Shown here: positions 12,394-26,500 of the stretch, piece by piece | Layout: each line of letters starts with the position of its first letter | How positions within the stretch are numbered: position 1 is the stretch's first letter | From: Apteryx mantelli | Taxonomy: Eukaryota; Chordata; Aves; Apterygiformes; Apterygidae | Direction of reading: 5' to 3' | Length of the DNA stretch: 64,000 bases | Assembly: GCF_036417845.1 (NCBI RefSeq) | Contig: NC_089980.1 | Location: 58,836,501 to 58,900,500 of the forward strand | Translations under genes and position numbers: made by a program | Notes under the pieces: generated by a model | Seen by the model: the letters and a program-made list of their open reading frames with translations, nothing else | What the model was told of the DNA's origin: nothing | Databases searched by the model: none

Positions 12394-15300
12394 CTGGAAC
12401 AAAAAGGAACATGACTGGTTTTTAATTACTCAAACATTTCCACCCTAGTCCTCAGAAACACAGGACCACTGGCAATATAACTACCACTGTCTTCCTACCT
12501 GCAGACAGATCATTACAAAACAAGCCAATAAAGTTTACCCTCAAAGCACATGTACATTACAGCAGCAGCAACACAGAATACAACAGCAAGCTGATGCAAT
12601 GGCTACTGTAAACTGACACCATAGTTATCTGCAACAAGTCACTGTGTAAGCCTCCAACCTCTGCACCATCTGAAGACATGGTAGACGGCCAGTTCTGTTG
12701 CAGTGGAGAAGGCCAACCAAGTGTTCCACCTTCTCCTCTAATTGCCCCAAAATTTGACACATCTCATGAAGACATTAGGTTCCCTCGCCTCCCCCCCCAA
12801 AAAAGAAAAACTTCTATGAATGAAGTAAAACTACTCTGACTTTGCTTTTTGTCATTTTATTTTTGAAGAAAATACATTATATACATGGATGCTTGCCAGG
12901 AGAGGGGACTGAGGGGTACAGTACAGTAGGAGAATAATGAGAGGATGAATGGACAAAGACGATGAAGGGCCCAGAGGAAGAAAAGGTCCTGCAAAAAATA
13001 ACACAGGAACAGGTGACACCTGAACAAGGAAATAGGAAATGGGAGCAGAGAGAAAGAAGTGTTATGGGTGGGGGCTGGGGGAGGGAAATGGGTCCAGTTA
13101 GTACGCAGGGTGGGCTCATGAAGGCTCCCTTCCTTCAAAGGGGAACAATCGGGGTGTAATCTCGGAGAGGTAAATCTGGATATCTGAACCACCTCACCCT
13201 GTTACTTCATCCAAGCTGGGTCAGAAGGGAGGCAGGGGGTGGCACGTGACAGGAGCAAGCTACATTTCCAAGAGGTGCAAGCCTGTCTCCATGCAGCCCC
13301 AAACAAGGACTGGAAAGAGAGATCTAAGCCCTTGTCTAAGCCCAAACTATGTTTGTGCACCTCCAGGGATTCACACACAGCTCACAACAGGCAATTCCGG
13401 CATGTTCTTGTTCTCCCTAGGAAGGACACGGGGATAACAGTCTTCCATCGTTCTTAAGAGTTACTGTTTGAGACTGTGTGTCTCCCTGAAGTGTTTCCAC
13501 TCAGTAGCAGAAATTTCCCACTGGCTGTTTCCAACCTCAATGGGACAGAGATAAAGACATGCAGTTATATACCTCAATTCTTCAATGCATGATTTTTCAG
13601 AAATTTAAGTTTTGCAAAACTTGAAAATTGAGAGACATGAGATGCTACTGGACAACATTAATTCTGTATTAATGAAGTTTTACCTCGACTCTTTGTTCAA
13701 GTCTACCTCTGTCATCTTCATGTAACAGAATCTATTCTACCATACTAGAAAAATGTTATCAATCTATGCTTGTTATGACAATCAGCCACATAAATGTGCT
13801 AATGCTTTCCTTCTGCATGCACACATGACTGCACCAGAGAAAAAAGGAGCAATACTATATTCATGAACAGATATCCATACCCATTACAGATTCTGTAACA
13901 ATCAAATTTAACTGAGATTAAAAAGATCTGTTAACAGTGTTGGTACGCTGATATACACTTCCTCCTAGCTCCCATAAGAGTCCAAGTGTATCTGCCTTCA
14001 AGGCAGGCTGCGAGGCTTTTCTCTTACTCCAGTTGGAAGGATGATGAAACAGGAACTCAGATGGTGATAAACTTGATTTTGCTTATTGCCCTCAGTAGGT
14101 CAACTGACCAGTTCCTACAACATTGATCTGAAAGGGGAAAAGCAGTGATAGATGCTCTTCTGAAGCTAGTCAGGTTCTAGAAGGGAAGAATCCTCCTGCC
14201 TTCCCCAATTCTTCAATAACCAAACTCTCAAAGAATACAATGTTGATAGCCTTTCATGCCCTCAGACTTTCTTAACTTTCAAAAGAAAGTGTGGATTATT
14301 GAGATTAGTTTATGAAGAAACACAGATCCCAGCTGGGTTGACACAGATGCACATAGCTAGATCTCTCCTGTGAATACACACTGCAAGACCCAGTTGTGTC
14401 AGTATCAGTTTACACCTCCCTATATAGCCCAATATATGATCTTGAGAACTGGAGTCATAGTATTAAGTTTAATTTACAGAAATTAAAGAACACTTTCTTC
14501 ACTACTGCAGAATCTTACTTAAAAGAGAGTCTACAGTACTAGGAAACAAGACAATCTGAAGGTCTGGTCTTTGAATGTTTGGTAGTTTACCACTTAATAT
14601 AACACTAACAATATTATCACAGTTCAAATGCTACAAATAGAGGAGCAGGCAATTCTACAATCACCAACAAACTTTAAATTATGATTTTAAATCTGTACTG
14701 CAGCTGTAATTACAAACTTTTTAATCACTAGTGATTAATTTATCACTATTTTGGCTTAAAAAAAAAAACTTCCAAAAGAATACTCACTCTTAGAATGAAC
14801 ATCTGTAAGAATAATTTCTGCTATTATCACACAAGTTAATTTCAAATCCTGATCTAGATCTCCTTAAATTTTTTTTACAACAGATAAATATTACAATAAT
14901 AACTTCTTTCAATGGAATTAGTTAATTACAGTAATTTCAAAGAATAGCAAACACATGGACCATTTGCTTACCACTGTAGGTATGTTTTTGCTAAACATAC
15001 AGAACTGGAACAACTGTTGTTAGGAAGATTTATACCAATAGAATACATTTATTAACCACTATGAATCACTTATACATTTTAAAGTATTCAACAACCATGT
15101 GATTTCAACTGATACATTTAGGATAAGCTTTTCCTGCAGTTTTATCATTTCACTGAAACACAAACTAAGTGATTTTTTTTTCCAAATCACTCAACTGAAA
15201 TTTACAATATACTTCACTTATTCTGACTGTTTCAGCTGGAAGTGGTAAGTTAAAACAACTGGAAGCATGTGATCCATTGCAGAGAATGCAAACTAGAAAA

Positions 15301-15984
15301 GTAAACATTAATGATCAAAGCCTGCATTAATTTCAGATAATCCTTACTGCAACTTTGTCATTTTCACTAACTCTGAGTCACTTGTTCTCAAACAGGAAGT
15401 TTTATTCAATTCCACCAAAACTGGACAGATTAAAAGATGTAAACAGCTATTTTTACCTTTCTGTTATCCCTTCTCTGCCCTGTGTTTACATCATTTACTA
15501 AACATCCTTACTCTCAGATTGAATGCATCTTTGCCTATTTAACATATTTTAGTGGGGTTTGCTTTTATACTTTCTTTGCTTTTCAATGTAAGTTACCAGA
15601 AAATGATAGTCAGAAATGGAGCTAAAATGTGAGAACATGATTCAGTACTCTTGGAAAGGGCATTATAAGCACTCTGAAATTATAATAACATGAAGCATTG
15701 CAACTTTCTTTAAGGCAAAATGGGGAGATGCAGCGTTGGACTGCCCTAGGTCAAATGTTTCCGTGTTTCTAAAAATAATAAAAGACTCAAGTTTGAAACA
15801 GTGCTACTAGCCCCTTTGTTACTGTCACCAAGTCTCCGGGCTGCAGTCTCAGCCCTCGCTTTATGCTAAAACACAAGATAATTTGAATTTCCTTTTGCAT
15901 TTTACGCCTGAGCACAATCTCACACACTATGATCTGCGGATAAGAATCACCTTTTCAGGAGCCTGTCTCAAAGCCACCTAAATT

Positions 15985-16490
15985 GAAAGCCTGAAGAGCA
16001 TCCCCCGCGGGTACACACCACCCTGCAACCAAAAGGGCATCGGGAACTCCCTTCCCCAGAGCGGCTGGGCCCCCCGCCCCCGCTCCCCCCCGGCTGCGGG
16101 GCGAGTGGAGGGCGGCGACCCCCGGCCGCGCCTCCGTTTCCGACCCATTTCCTAAGCGGCAGTGAGCAGCTGCGCGCGCGCCGGGGCGGGGAGGCACTGC
16201 CGCTTTAAGAGCGGGCGCCGGGGAGGCGGGGCCCCAAGCTGGAAGCTGCCAGAAGCTTCCATCCGCCCGCGCTTCCCGCGGGCGCCCGCGCCTCCGCTCC
16301 AGCAGCGGCGGACTGCCGTTAAACTACGTTTGTCCCCTTCAGGCGACTGCCGGGTGAAGCGGCGCGCCCCCCGCGGGCTGCCTGCGCCCTCCCGGCCCGA
16401 CGGGGTGGTCGTGCTTTAAATCAACAGCAATAGTCACGCCTGCAGCCTCGGCAGGGCTTCCCGGCCTGGGCTGGCAGAGGGCAGCTGAAG
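15985..16490. promoter_or_regulatory. Intragenic CpG island, candidate TATA-less promoter
   Basis: An abrupt roughly 500-bp GC- and CpG-rich block inside otherwise AT-rich intron. It includes perfect GC boxes (GGGGCGGGG at 16183-16191; GGCGGGG at 16225-16231), a TGCGCGCGCG run and no TATA box. It lies 3.6 kb upstream (in transcription order) of ARID4B exon 3. It could be an alternative ARID4B promoter, the start of an antisense noncoding transcript, or an enhancer-type island. Direction is unresolved. Confidence 0.6.
16241..16260. promoter_or_regulatory. Gap-type heat-shock element match
   Basis: Pentamers read gGAAg-ctgcc-aGAAg-cTTCc: three correctly phased and oriented HSF half-sites with one missing unit, the known gapped HSE arrangement. 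It lies in the middle of the intragenic CpG island, 50 bp from its GC boxes. The match is visible; occupancy by HSF is inference, and a chance match in GC-rich DNA is possible. Confidence 0.4.
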
Positions 16491-16925
16491 GTGTCCTCGC
16501 CCCGAAAGAGTTCAGTAATGAAGTCCCTTAAATGCTCATGGACGGACTAAGAACACACCCTACTACATATACATACACGGGGTAAAAGCAAGCGACTGTA
16601 GGGGCCTTTAACAGAGCAAATCCTGTTTTTTGTTGTTAAACTAGCTTTCCTGACAGCAAAAGCTGAAAACTGATACCATAAATCCTGCATACAATCACAG
16701 TGGGCTTAATTCCTCAGGAACAGTATTAAAATGCATAGTATGCTGTATACCCTAAATCAATAGCCAAAATAACAGCTTTAAATGATTATTTCTGATGTTC
16801 TCTTGGAAGGGAAAGAAGGGATAAAAAGAAATGAACTTCATGCAGTTTGCAGTTCCCATTAGGAAATCCAGGCTAACGAACAACCACTTCACTAGCGCTT
16901 AATTTTGTTTTATTAATGGAAATAG

Positions 16926-17198
16926 GAAGAACAGTTTCTTTGCTATCTTAATTCACAACTGCTATGCACATTTATGTGCAGACAGGATTTTCTATATGCA
17001 GCACAGGCTGCTGCAGTTGAAAAGCTGGTTTACCACTTAAATAAGGAGCAGTCTCTAGGTGACCAGTCAGCAATTTCCACCAATTCAGTGGCTGAATTTT
17101 CTTTGGCAGCCAGCACCGACTTCTGGAATGATTCTGCTCCAGCCTTCGAGCGATTATACTTGGAAGAATTGATAAATGGCCAGGTGCCCACATCATAA
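16926..17198 (+). other. Unassigned open frame downstream of intragenic CpG island
   Basis: A plus-strand frame stays open for about 90 codons. The first ATG is at 16974 and the frame ends TAA at 17198; the ATG-initiated product is 74 aa. The translated segment has an even, protein-like composition (for example VEKLVYHLNKEQSLGDQ and FWNDSAPAFERLYLEEL), unlike the low-complexity frames nearby, and it lies about 450 bp beyond the intragenic CpG island. I do not recognise the family, and the opposite strand is open too, which argues for chance. It is listed as a candidate exon or relic only. Confidence 0.2.
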
Positions 17199-18054
17199 GA
17201 GAACCTGCATCTTCTTAATTTGGACATTTGTGTCAATTTTTATAGTTCTGATCTTCCAAGGGTGAGGGAGGAAATACACAGACCCTCCAGAACACTTTGG
17301 AATAAACATCTGAAAAATAGGATTTTTTAACAGGGGTATCATGTTTTTACATACCTTTTAAGGCTGTTAAAAAGGTCAGTTTTCCATTTTTTCGACCTGT
17401 TTAGATATTTTCCGGCTGTGGGATGAAATCATCCTCACACCTCTTTCAGCTGTGCTGCATTACTATATCCAAATTGCATTGTAAAGTCTGTCATGTCATG
17501 CAGCAACTGACAGAATTTCTTTACGTTGTCCTTTGCCTATAAGCACTTTTAATACAGTGTGTATGAATATATTATTTCTATCTCCTAATCTGTATTCCTC
17601 TGCACCATGCACAGGATGTTCCAAGTAAACCACATGAAAACAAGATTAAGCATTCAATCTACACACATAGCAGACATGCTTAGTGGGAAAGCCTGCAGGA
17701 CTGCTTTCAGATTAATATGCAAAGAGAAAACTAGGTCTGTACCTTCCCTTTGTCTCTCATATATACAAAGTTTGAAAAGCCAGGATTTCAGCTTTTGTTA
17801 AACATTCAAAATTCAGGCCCTACCTAGTCTACAAGACTATGTTGACTCAAGTGAAACATTTTCATTAAAGCCAAAAAAACTGAACTGCTGAAAAGAAAGG
17901 ACTGTTTTTAGCTTTTACATGGAAATTTAACATCTGTTTAATTTCAATAACCAAGGTTTAGAGAGAGCTTGTTAGAGATTCAGGACCCTACTCCCTTTTC
18001 CCTAAGGCATCCAAATCAGTTTTTTAGTTTAAAAGAAACATTATAGGGCTCAAT

Positions 18055-18101
18055 ATCTCAGTTTTTCCTCATACAAACATCTCAGTTTTTCCTCATACAT
18101 A
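18055..18101. repeat. 24-bp tandem duplication
   Basis: ATCTCAGTTTTTCCTCATAC plus AAAC occurs twice in direct succession. It is a simple local duplication in ARID4B intron 2. Confidence 0.85.
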
Positions 18102-18451
18102 TTAAGCAGGAGAAACAATGTCAAAACTTTTTTCTTCCCACTACAGTATTTTAAAGTTACCTTTCAGAAGCAAGTGTTAAGTTTTCTCACAGTTTGCACA
18201 TCTTCCATGATTTAAGATGAAAGTACCCAGTTTGCAAGCAGAGCCATCACATACTTTTCTATTTTCACTCCCCTATTCTATCCTGCAAAATTAGCAGCCA
18301 CCCCAAAGTCCTTCAAGAAAGTTACATCAACTTTTGGGAGGGTTGAAAATTCTCATTTTTCAAGAATGATGTTTAAAAAAAAAAAAAAACAACTAACAGT
18401 AAATCTAACATCTCTTAGACAATTTTTAAAGAACTACCTTCATGAAAACTT

Positions 18452-18462
18452 GGGGGGGGGGG
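18452..18462. repeat. G11 homopolymer
   Basis: Eleven consecutive G in ARID4B intron 2. A similar run, G12, occurs at 25106-25117. Confidence 0.9.
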
Positions 18463-21400
18463 AACACAACACAAAGAAACCATTAAAAAAACCTTTTTCT
18501 CCCCAATTACTAAGATATTTAACTTCAGTATTTTCAAACTCCAGTAAGTAAGTTCCACCCAAAAGCACAGATCTGCCAACACACTGCAGAATCAGTCTCT
18601 TAATAAACAAAATTACAAAGTGCAATTAGGAGTATAAGTTTTTGCTTAAAGCTCAACTTGTTGTGGGAAACTTGTGGTTAGGAGGACACTAAATTCACAC
18701 TAGCAAAACACATCTTCAGGAAGCACTATTACTATAGTGCATGTACTATACTCAATTTGACAGATAACATACCATATAGTTGATTTCAAATACATTTCTT
18801 GTGTATTTTCAGAACAACAAGGAAGAGAAATTGATTTCTAGAGACTTAATGGTACTGAAGCATGTAAGACCTTACAGCCAAGTGTAACATCTGAAATGAA
18901 CAAAGATGGAAGGCCGGAAGTTAAAAAATTCATTAAAAAAAATTAAGCCCATTAGCTCATCTTCTGCATCCCAGAAATGGGAAACACTGCAACAGGATAT
19001 GGGAGGAATTTTTCTGGAAACTTGGAAACTACAATGTAACTACAACAGAAGTGACTTTTTGTATGAAAAGGCTATTATATGAAAGCAGGAGAGTAAGAGC
19101 TTTGGGCAGGTTTTCTTCTGGTTGATAATCAGATTGTGGCTTGATTTTATTTATTTTTGTTACTGTTGTACAGTTTAGAGAAGCAAAATTAATCATTTAG
19201 AAATTTCTAAAGAATAATGGTTCAATATTATCAGTATTTTGCCTATAATCAAATACTAGGGTAAGTACATCATGATCAAACTGAACAATTTTAAGTTTAA
19301 AACAAAAGGGGGATGACTTTTTGTAACACACACACACAAAAAAAAAACTATTTCAAGTTTCAATTCAATACAGGAAGTTTAGGCCTTTAAAAATAAAACT
19401 TCCCCAATCTTGTAAGTAAACATCAGCATATAATCATGGCAAAAGCAAAAGGCTTCCCCCTACCTTTTAAGTTGGGCATTAATGGAACCTACTGGCAAGA
19501 CATTTGGAAGTACTAAACCCACTTCTGAAAATTTTAGTATTCTCTACAGCTGCAAAGTGGATATTTTCTTCATTACAAATTATTTGGTTAGTTCCTGAAC
19601 TTCAAATAAGCTAGTTATTAAACTGATCTAAGACTTGAAAAGGCACAAAAGTTTGTTTTCCTCTCTCAACTATACGGATAGGATTTACAAGTTCTAAGGT
19701 CATGAAGGACCTAGTGACCCAAAACAGGAGGTTCAATTCAGTAACCACAGGTAATACTTCCTTTATTTATCTGTTTTAAATGCAAAACATACTTTCATTA
19801 TTTTTATTTATCTGTCTAAATTTGAACTTGTATGAAAGCTGTAATCACATTGATTTTTTTCAATATTTTATTTTTAGAACTAAGGTGAACTATACTAAGG
19901 TATTTTAGAACTATACTATACTAAGGTGATAGATATAGAAAGACCAAAATATTTTAACTTTGCTTTTTAACTAGGAAAATTAAAGAAATATCTCAAAGTT
20001 CTCTTAAAAAAAAAAAAAAAAGAAGAAGTTAAAGGTCAGTCTATCCTAGTCATGGGCACAGAGCAACTAGATTCTCCATACAGGAACTTATTAGTATCAT
20101 TTCCAAACATCCAAACTGTAGTTACCTCATCTCTGCAAACCCAGAACAGCGACTACCCTTAGGAAAACAAACAAACAACAGTATTTCAAATTTTTCCCCC
20201 ACAACACAGAATGAAAACCATTGGATTTTGATTCTGTTCCTAATTTGGTCTCAGACTTCCTCCACAAGCACACAACTCAGCAGGTTCAAGTCTGCAAAAT
20301 GGAGACCAACAGATAATCACACTCAAAGGGGAGTAGGGATTTGATGTTTATACAGTACTTTGAGATCTAAGAATGCAAATCTGTATTCTTTCAATCAATA
20401 CAGCTCTATAAAACAATGTTTTGTTTAATCAAACACTCCAGAACTGATGAATGTTTTCTCTAAAAATAATCCCACTTCTTTATAATCCCTTATGTAGGTC
20501 TCTTCTCTTGTTTGTGGTCTGAAAGACCACATGAAGGCAAGATATCTTGAATGCCTGCTCCCGCAGTGCATCCCCCTGAATCTAAAATCTTGTTTAAAGA
20601 CTATCATTGCCATAGCTACCAGACTGCAATTTTGTGCAAGTTTTACCTAAATATTGAAGCTATTCAACATTATAGTTCAGTACTAAAAATGGTGCACCTT
20701 CATTAAATTTTGATCAGACATGCTTTTTTTGTATCTACCAATGGTATGTTCCAAACAAAATCTAAGCATTAAGTTTTTTCGTATTTACAGAAGAATAGTA
20801 ATAATTAACTTGAACTAAGGAGCTTCTCAATGAAAGTTTCTCGTATATACATATTCAACTTCTTTCAGATTTCATGTGTTTTAGTGCAAGAAACAAAGTC
20901 TGAGACAACTTCTTATTCAAATATTAAGAATTTTTAAAATCAAAAAGAAAAGGAAGCAATCAATATGTTTGTCATTAGATGGCAAAAATCATGTAATAAG
21001 AAAAAAGTCATTAATATCCATTCTGTATTTAAAAGCCAAGTTAGGTGAAACCATTCTGTTGACACACTTTTTCCAACTATGAGTAAAAAGCTACAGATGG
21101 TGCTTAGCAGCATTATTTGAACTATTAGGTTTGAATAACTTCCCCCACTTTTAAAAATCTGCCAGAATTCTTTCTAGAGATGCTGCTTAAATTTCAGAAA
21201 ATTTGGGAGGTTTCAAAGGACTGTAAAGAAATTAATGATATGCTTGTGTTCCAAACAGGATTAGGAAAAAAAAAAAAAAAAAGATTATTTGATAGTTTTA
21301 CTCAAATTGGTCCAGGCAGTTACTGAGCAAAATAATGAAATAACTAATATAGAACTATGAAGTCTGAAAATCAGCAGTCAACAAAATCTCAAGAAAAAGA

Positions 21401-22929
21401 ACAGCAGCATTTTCAAAACAATTTGATAATTCTTTGGCAACATTTTTAGTTCCAGTCAGCAGAGTAATTTAATGATGGTTTATCTTTTTAAAAAGTTAGC
21501 TTTATAAAAATTCAGTACAACAGTGTACAAAATACTAAAATTTATAAATGTAAAAGGAATTATTTGTATTCTACAGCAAATCTATTCTAGATAATTAAAA
21601 TACTATCATTTTGGTGGAGAGAAAAAAAATAAGAAAACTTGTATTTTCAGATGCAAAACAGGTAGCAAGAATAGGAATGGTGTATAGAAATTGAGATCAG
21701 ATCCTTATCTAAGAATGTTGTTTGTTTTTCTATTTGAAAGTATTTTATTAAGCATCTATTTATTATAATCTACTTTAAAAATATTTTAAATTGTTTAAGA
21801 CTTTAGAAGCAAATTCATACCAAGTTAAAAAAATTCCCTTAAAAAAGGGACTGTAGACCACTATAGACTTTTCTGCAAATACAAAAGAAATATTTTCTTT
21901 CCTTGGTTTATTTCCATCCTTAGTACAACACTTTCTAAACTAATTATCGGAGGAAAAAAAGAAAAAGATGGGGGAAGGATTTATTTTTATTGATAGATTA
22001 GCACAGAAAGACAAAGTTGAAGAGATGACATGTACTAATTTGAAAATCCAGCAGAACATGGCTTTTGAAACCTGCTATGTCAATTGATTAACCATAGCTA
22101 TTATTTCCCTAGTTTAAAGATATTTTAGAATTTCAGAATATAGTTGAATAGTGAAATATCTAAAACATTTTGTATGTTTGTACCAAAAACATGACTAAAA
22201 CTGATCTGTAAATCAGAATCTATAAAGGATTTTTTTTAATCTAAACATGTAGATCAGAATAAATGTATACTAAATTACATAATTACTCGGGTGAAAAGTC
22301 ACATGTAGTATTTGGATTTTGTTGTTGCCATTGTTGCTAACTAGGAGAACAACAGAAGAGTACTAAAAGTAACGTCAAAGCTTCATGCAACTGTCAACCA
22401 ACATGAAACTAAAAAGTGTAAATACAAAGTAAAGTGCAAAATGTAGTATTTCTTTCTTACTGATGAGAAAAAAAATCCATACTAAAGACTGATTATTTGA
22501 TAAGTTAAGCACAACTGATCAACACATTAAAGCTACACATTAATTCAAGCATTCGGGAACCAAGAACATACATTCACTATGCCATGATTCTAAAGGCAAC
22601 TGTGTTCATAGCAGTTAGCCAGCTGAACACAAGAACCTACCAAAAATACAGTAAATACAGAATACACCAAAAATTGTAAGAAATTTTAGACAGGAGAGAG
22701 AGGATTTTAAAGCTATCAGACTTCCTCAAGTGCTGCCTACTCAGTCGAGGTAAAACTGCTGGCCAAGGGCAGGACATTCAGGAAAAAGAGAAAAAAAAAA
22801 AGAAAAAAAAGAAAATGAGTTTAGAAAATACCTCCTGCAACGACAGTGAAATAATCTAACCAGTTTACTGAAGACTAAATTAGGATGGATGAGAATCTTG
22901 GGAAAAAAAACAAACAAAAACTTAATAAC

Positions 22930-23540
22930 ATAACAGGTTATCAAGGCCATTCCTCTTGGTAGGATCACTTTAACTTTATTATTCCTAACAGATGTCTGTC
23001 AGATCTGTTCTTAAACTCAGGAGTGAATATTCCATACTCTCTCTAGGCACTGTATTCCAGTGCTTACAGAGTTTTCTAGAATAACTCATCTGAATATTCC
23101 TTGCTGCTGATATTTATCAACACTGTACATGGGACTGGTATGCTTCTGTTTTCTTTGCAGCTTCCATATTTAAAAAGACACACCTCCTTACAGTAATCTC
23201 ATCTCTACAAGGGGGAAGAAAAAAAAAGGAAAAAGAAGAAAACTTTTAACTTTTACTCTTAGGCCATATTTTTTAGCCCTCTGTCCCTGTCCCCCCCCAA
23301 TATTTCTAATTGCTTTCCTCTGGAGTCTCTTTAAATTAGGTCACAGCTTTCCTGAAGTCCAGCACCCAGAAATCAAACACTGTATTCCAGGTAAGACCTA
23401 ACTGATACTAACAGAAGCAAGCAGATTATTTCACATAATTTCCATACAATATTTTTATGTTCTAGCATGACATTTATTTTTGTTGGCAAGACTATGACAT
23501 TGACTCATATTCTGTTTATTTTTCAGAAATTTTTTTCCAG
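22930..23540 (-). mobile_element. Ancient, eroded CR1 LINE fragment (minus orientation)
   Basis: Read on the minus strand, this matches the C-terminal half of CR1 ORF2 at the level of word order. On the plus strand the antisense landmarks come in the expected order: the region equivalent to 'ggttgcccagagagg' with CAGTGCTTA (about 23060), CCTCTGGAGTCTCTTTAAATT (about 23320), and TCCAGCACCCAGAAATCAAA..GTATTCCAGGT (about 23360-23395). The last corresponds to the reverse-transcriptase region encoding VRPHLEY..FWAP. It is heavily substituted, with no usable frame, so it is an old insertion. The ends are approximate. Confidence 0.6.
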
Positions 23541-26500
23541 AACTGCCCCCCTAGGGGAGGAGGAAATGGGATGCAGCACGTTCTGTTTTCAGTAGCAGTG
23601 AACTGTTAATGTGGCACGTACCATGCCATGAAACTCTAGCACGTGTGCTGACTGCTGATGACTCCCCAGCTTAGCCTGTTGGCTGTCCCCAGCCCCAGAC
23701 AGCTCAGACCTTAGATTACACAGCACCTGGTGCCAGGTTCTGGATGCCGTGCCATGGGAATCCTGGTTTACTGACTAAAACATCCAGCTCGTTCCTCCAC
23801 AGGATTAGGACTATAGCAGATCCCGGACAGCAACACATTCAAGGAAATGGGATGTCTGAAAGAGTCACAGGTGCTTAACAGTCTTGTTCTGACTGCCAGG
23901 TAGTTTGTACTCTTTTTCATAGTCACTCTTAGCTGACTGGTCTCCTCTCCGCCCAGCAGAGAGCGCATCCAGTGCTGCATGCCTGCATGTTCATAGTATG
24001 GAGGAGGCTTCTGGAGTACCCTTGCTCTTACTGCAAAGTATCACAAACACCTAAAGGCTGGCCAGCTACAGTCCTTCACTGGATTTGGCCTGCAGTGCCT
24101 GACTGCTTTTTCACTGCATAGAAATAAAGCAATACTGGATGTTGTTCAATCTAGCTGTCTAGGGCATAAAGAAATCCCATGGCTTCTGGATAAATGGAGC
24201 TCTTAAGCTTTAAAAAGGATGTTAATATTGTGTGTAACTAGTTATTTGAATGGATCTTCAAGGATGGAGTAAATATTCCATCTCTTTGGGGCTTTAAATC
24301 AACAATCTTACTAATACACATATTAACTTACCTATTACTGAATTAGATAAAGGAATGATCAAGTAATGTTCTAAGCAGTAGTTCAGACTAAGCATAATCT
24401 GGTTATATGTATTCACACTCAAGTCCTGAATCAACAAGAAAACCCCATAATTAGAACAAAGTACTGTGCTAAAGGTAGCTACAGAACAGGAAATACTTCT
24501 GAAGAGTTATCTGTTCTGTTAAAGATTGTGTGAATTACTTACTAGATAGCCAGACTGATCAGAAAAAAACGTTCCATCCTTTTCCAGCAAAAGAAATACC
24601 AGCTTTATTACTTCTGATATGTGCTCATGTGTGTCAAAATTAATTCTTCCACCCCCAGGGATTTGTGCAATGTCTCAGACAGGCAGGAAGTATACACGTG
24701 GTTTCATCTTTGTTCAGAACTGAACTTATTTATCATAATACTAATTTTAAAAATACACTATACACAACTTTGCTCAGCAACAATCTGTTCACTGCTTTAG
24801 TTTGAAAAGCTCAACTGTTAGTCTCCACTTCCTCTCATCATACATGTGCAAAGATTATCTAGGCCAAAACTAGCTGTCTTTTCCTCATATTCATTGCTCT
24901 GAAATCCTGCAATCTTGTGGCTATTACAGCTGTGTTTTTTAGCTTCAAAGGCATCCTATTATAAAGGATTAAATTTCATAATGCATGTTTCTTAGTACGT
25001 ACAAAAAAAGTAACATAGCTTATACCTAATACAGTTGCTTATTAGATTTAATAGATTAAACAGTATGTATATTGTCATTTCAGAAAAGGAACCCTTTGGT
25101 TAATTGGGGGGGGGGGGCAAGAAAAGTGGGGGCTATTAGAAAAAACAGAAGTCTGATTTTAAGGGAGAAGTGATGAACACACACTTCCTACTGTGTTTGC
25201 AACCTAAAATATGCAACTACCTATATGAGAACCAAAATATGCATTGCCTTGTGTGAACTGTATGAGATGAAAAAACAAATAGCAAGTAAAGCATCACAGT
25301 AGTCTTGAATATTATAGAACTGATAGGAAACTTCTAAAAGTGTAACGTAAAAGTCCTAAATAATGCAAAAATAAACATGAGGCTTGCTTTTCTAGAAATC
25401 TAATGCATCAAAACTGTTCTGAATGAAAGTCATGTTCATTTTCTTGTTGTTCCCAACAACTTTGAACATTCATCATGATACAGTTCTGATCATTATGAAA
25501 AGTTAGGAAAAACAGCCTAGTAAAAAGGGTTAAACCAATTCAGTCCTGTACAAATAAAGCCACGAATGCCAGGATAAAATATTTTAAGATCTTCACCTAC
25601 CTACTTGTGGAAGATCAAAAATGTAGGCATCAAAATTAAATCAAGTAAGATGGCTTTAAACAAACAAAGCAGGTGACAGACATTACCTGCTGCCAACAGT
25701 AGTTCTCATTTCTTTATCACTGATGCAAGACTCATTTTGGGGGGGGCGGGTTACAAGAGCACCACCAACAGTTAAAGAGATGATGTGTTCTTTCATATTC
25801 TTTCATGAGTTGAATTAAAAACAAGGGTTACAGGAGTAACAAGGGGTAGGGGTCTTGTACAAGGGTAGAAGGGTAAATGTGCAAAGCAACAAGCTGGAAG
25901 AGGAAGATGATGACATATACCACATTACTTGATTTTTTTTATTTTTATTTTTAATAACTAGATAATCAAGCTAACTACCTCTTCTTCAAATGATCCCTAA
26001 ACTGGGTTTCAGTCCTGAATGGAAGGCAGAGACTTCAACATCTAACAAACAGCTTTCAGTCCATCATCTCAACTAAATCCCTGAAGTGGCTTTAAACTGG
26101 CTAAAAGCACTCCAGTATTAGAGTACATGCAAGGTCAAATGCAAGTTTGTATTCAAAATCTAATCTACTTGAATAGCACTCAAAAACAGTTTAAGTTTTA
26201 TATCCATTCCACGCTATTTGCAAACAAAGCAGGTATTAGCTTTTCCAATGAAACATTCTTCAGATAGAAAAATATTGATTCAGCCGAATATTCTGTGGAA
26301 ATACATTGACTGTTGATTTTGATAGGAAATCAAAGCACCACTACCACTGTATTGGAGAACCAAACAAAATACTTTTTTTTAATAATTAATCTGTTTTGCA
26401 AAATAAGAGGTCCAAGATAGACTTTTCATCTCAAGATGAGAATGAATTTCAAGATGAATTTCAAAATTTACAGTGATTTCCTATTTTGTGGGGAATTTTG

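Noticed and set aside
12857..13457. Overlapping open frames on both strands around 13 kb
   Set aside because: Several short overlapping frames in C-rich intronic sequence with no splice context or family match.
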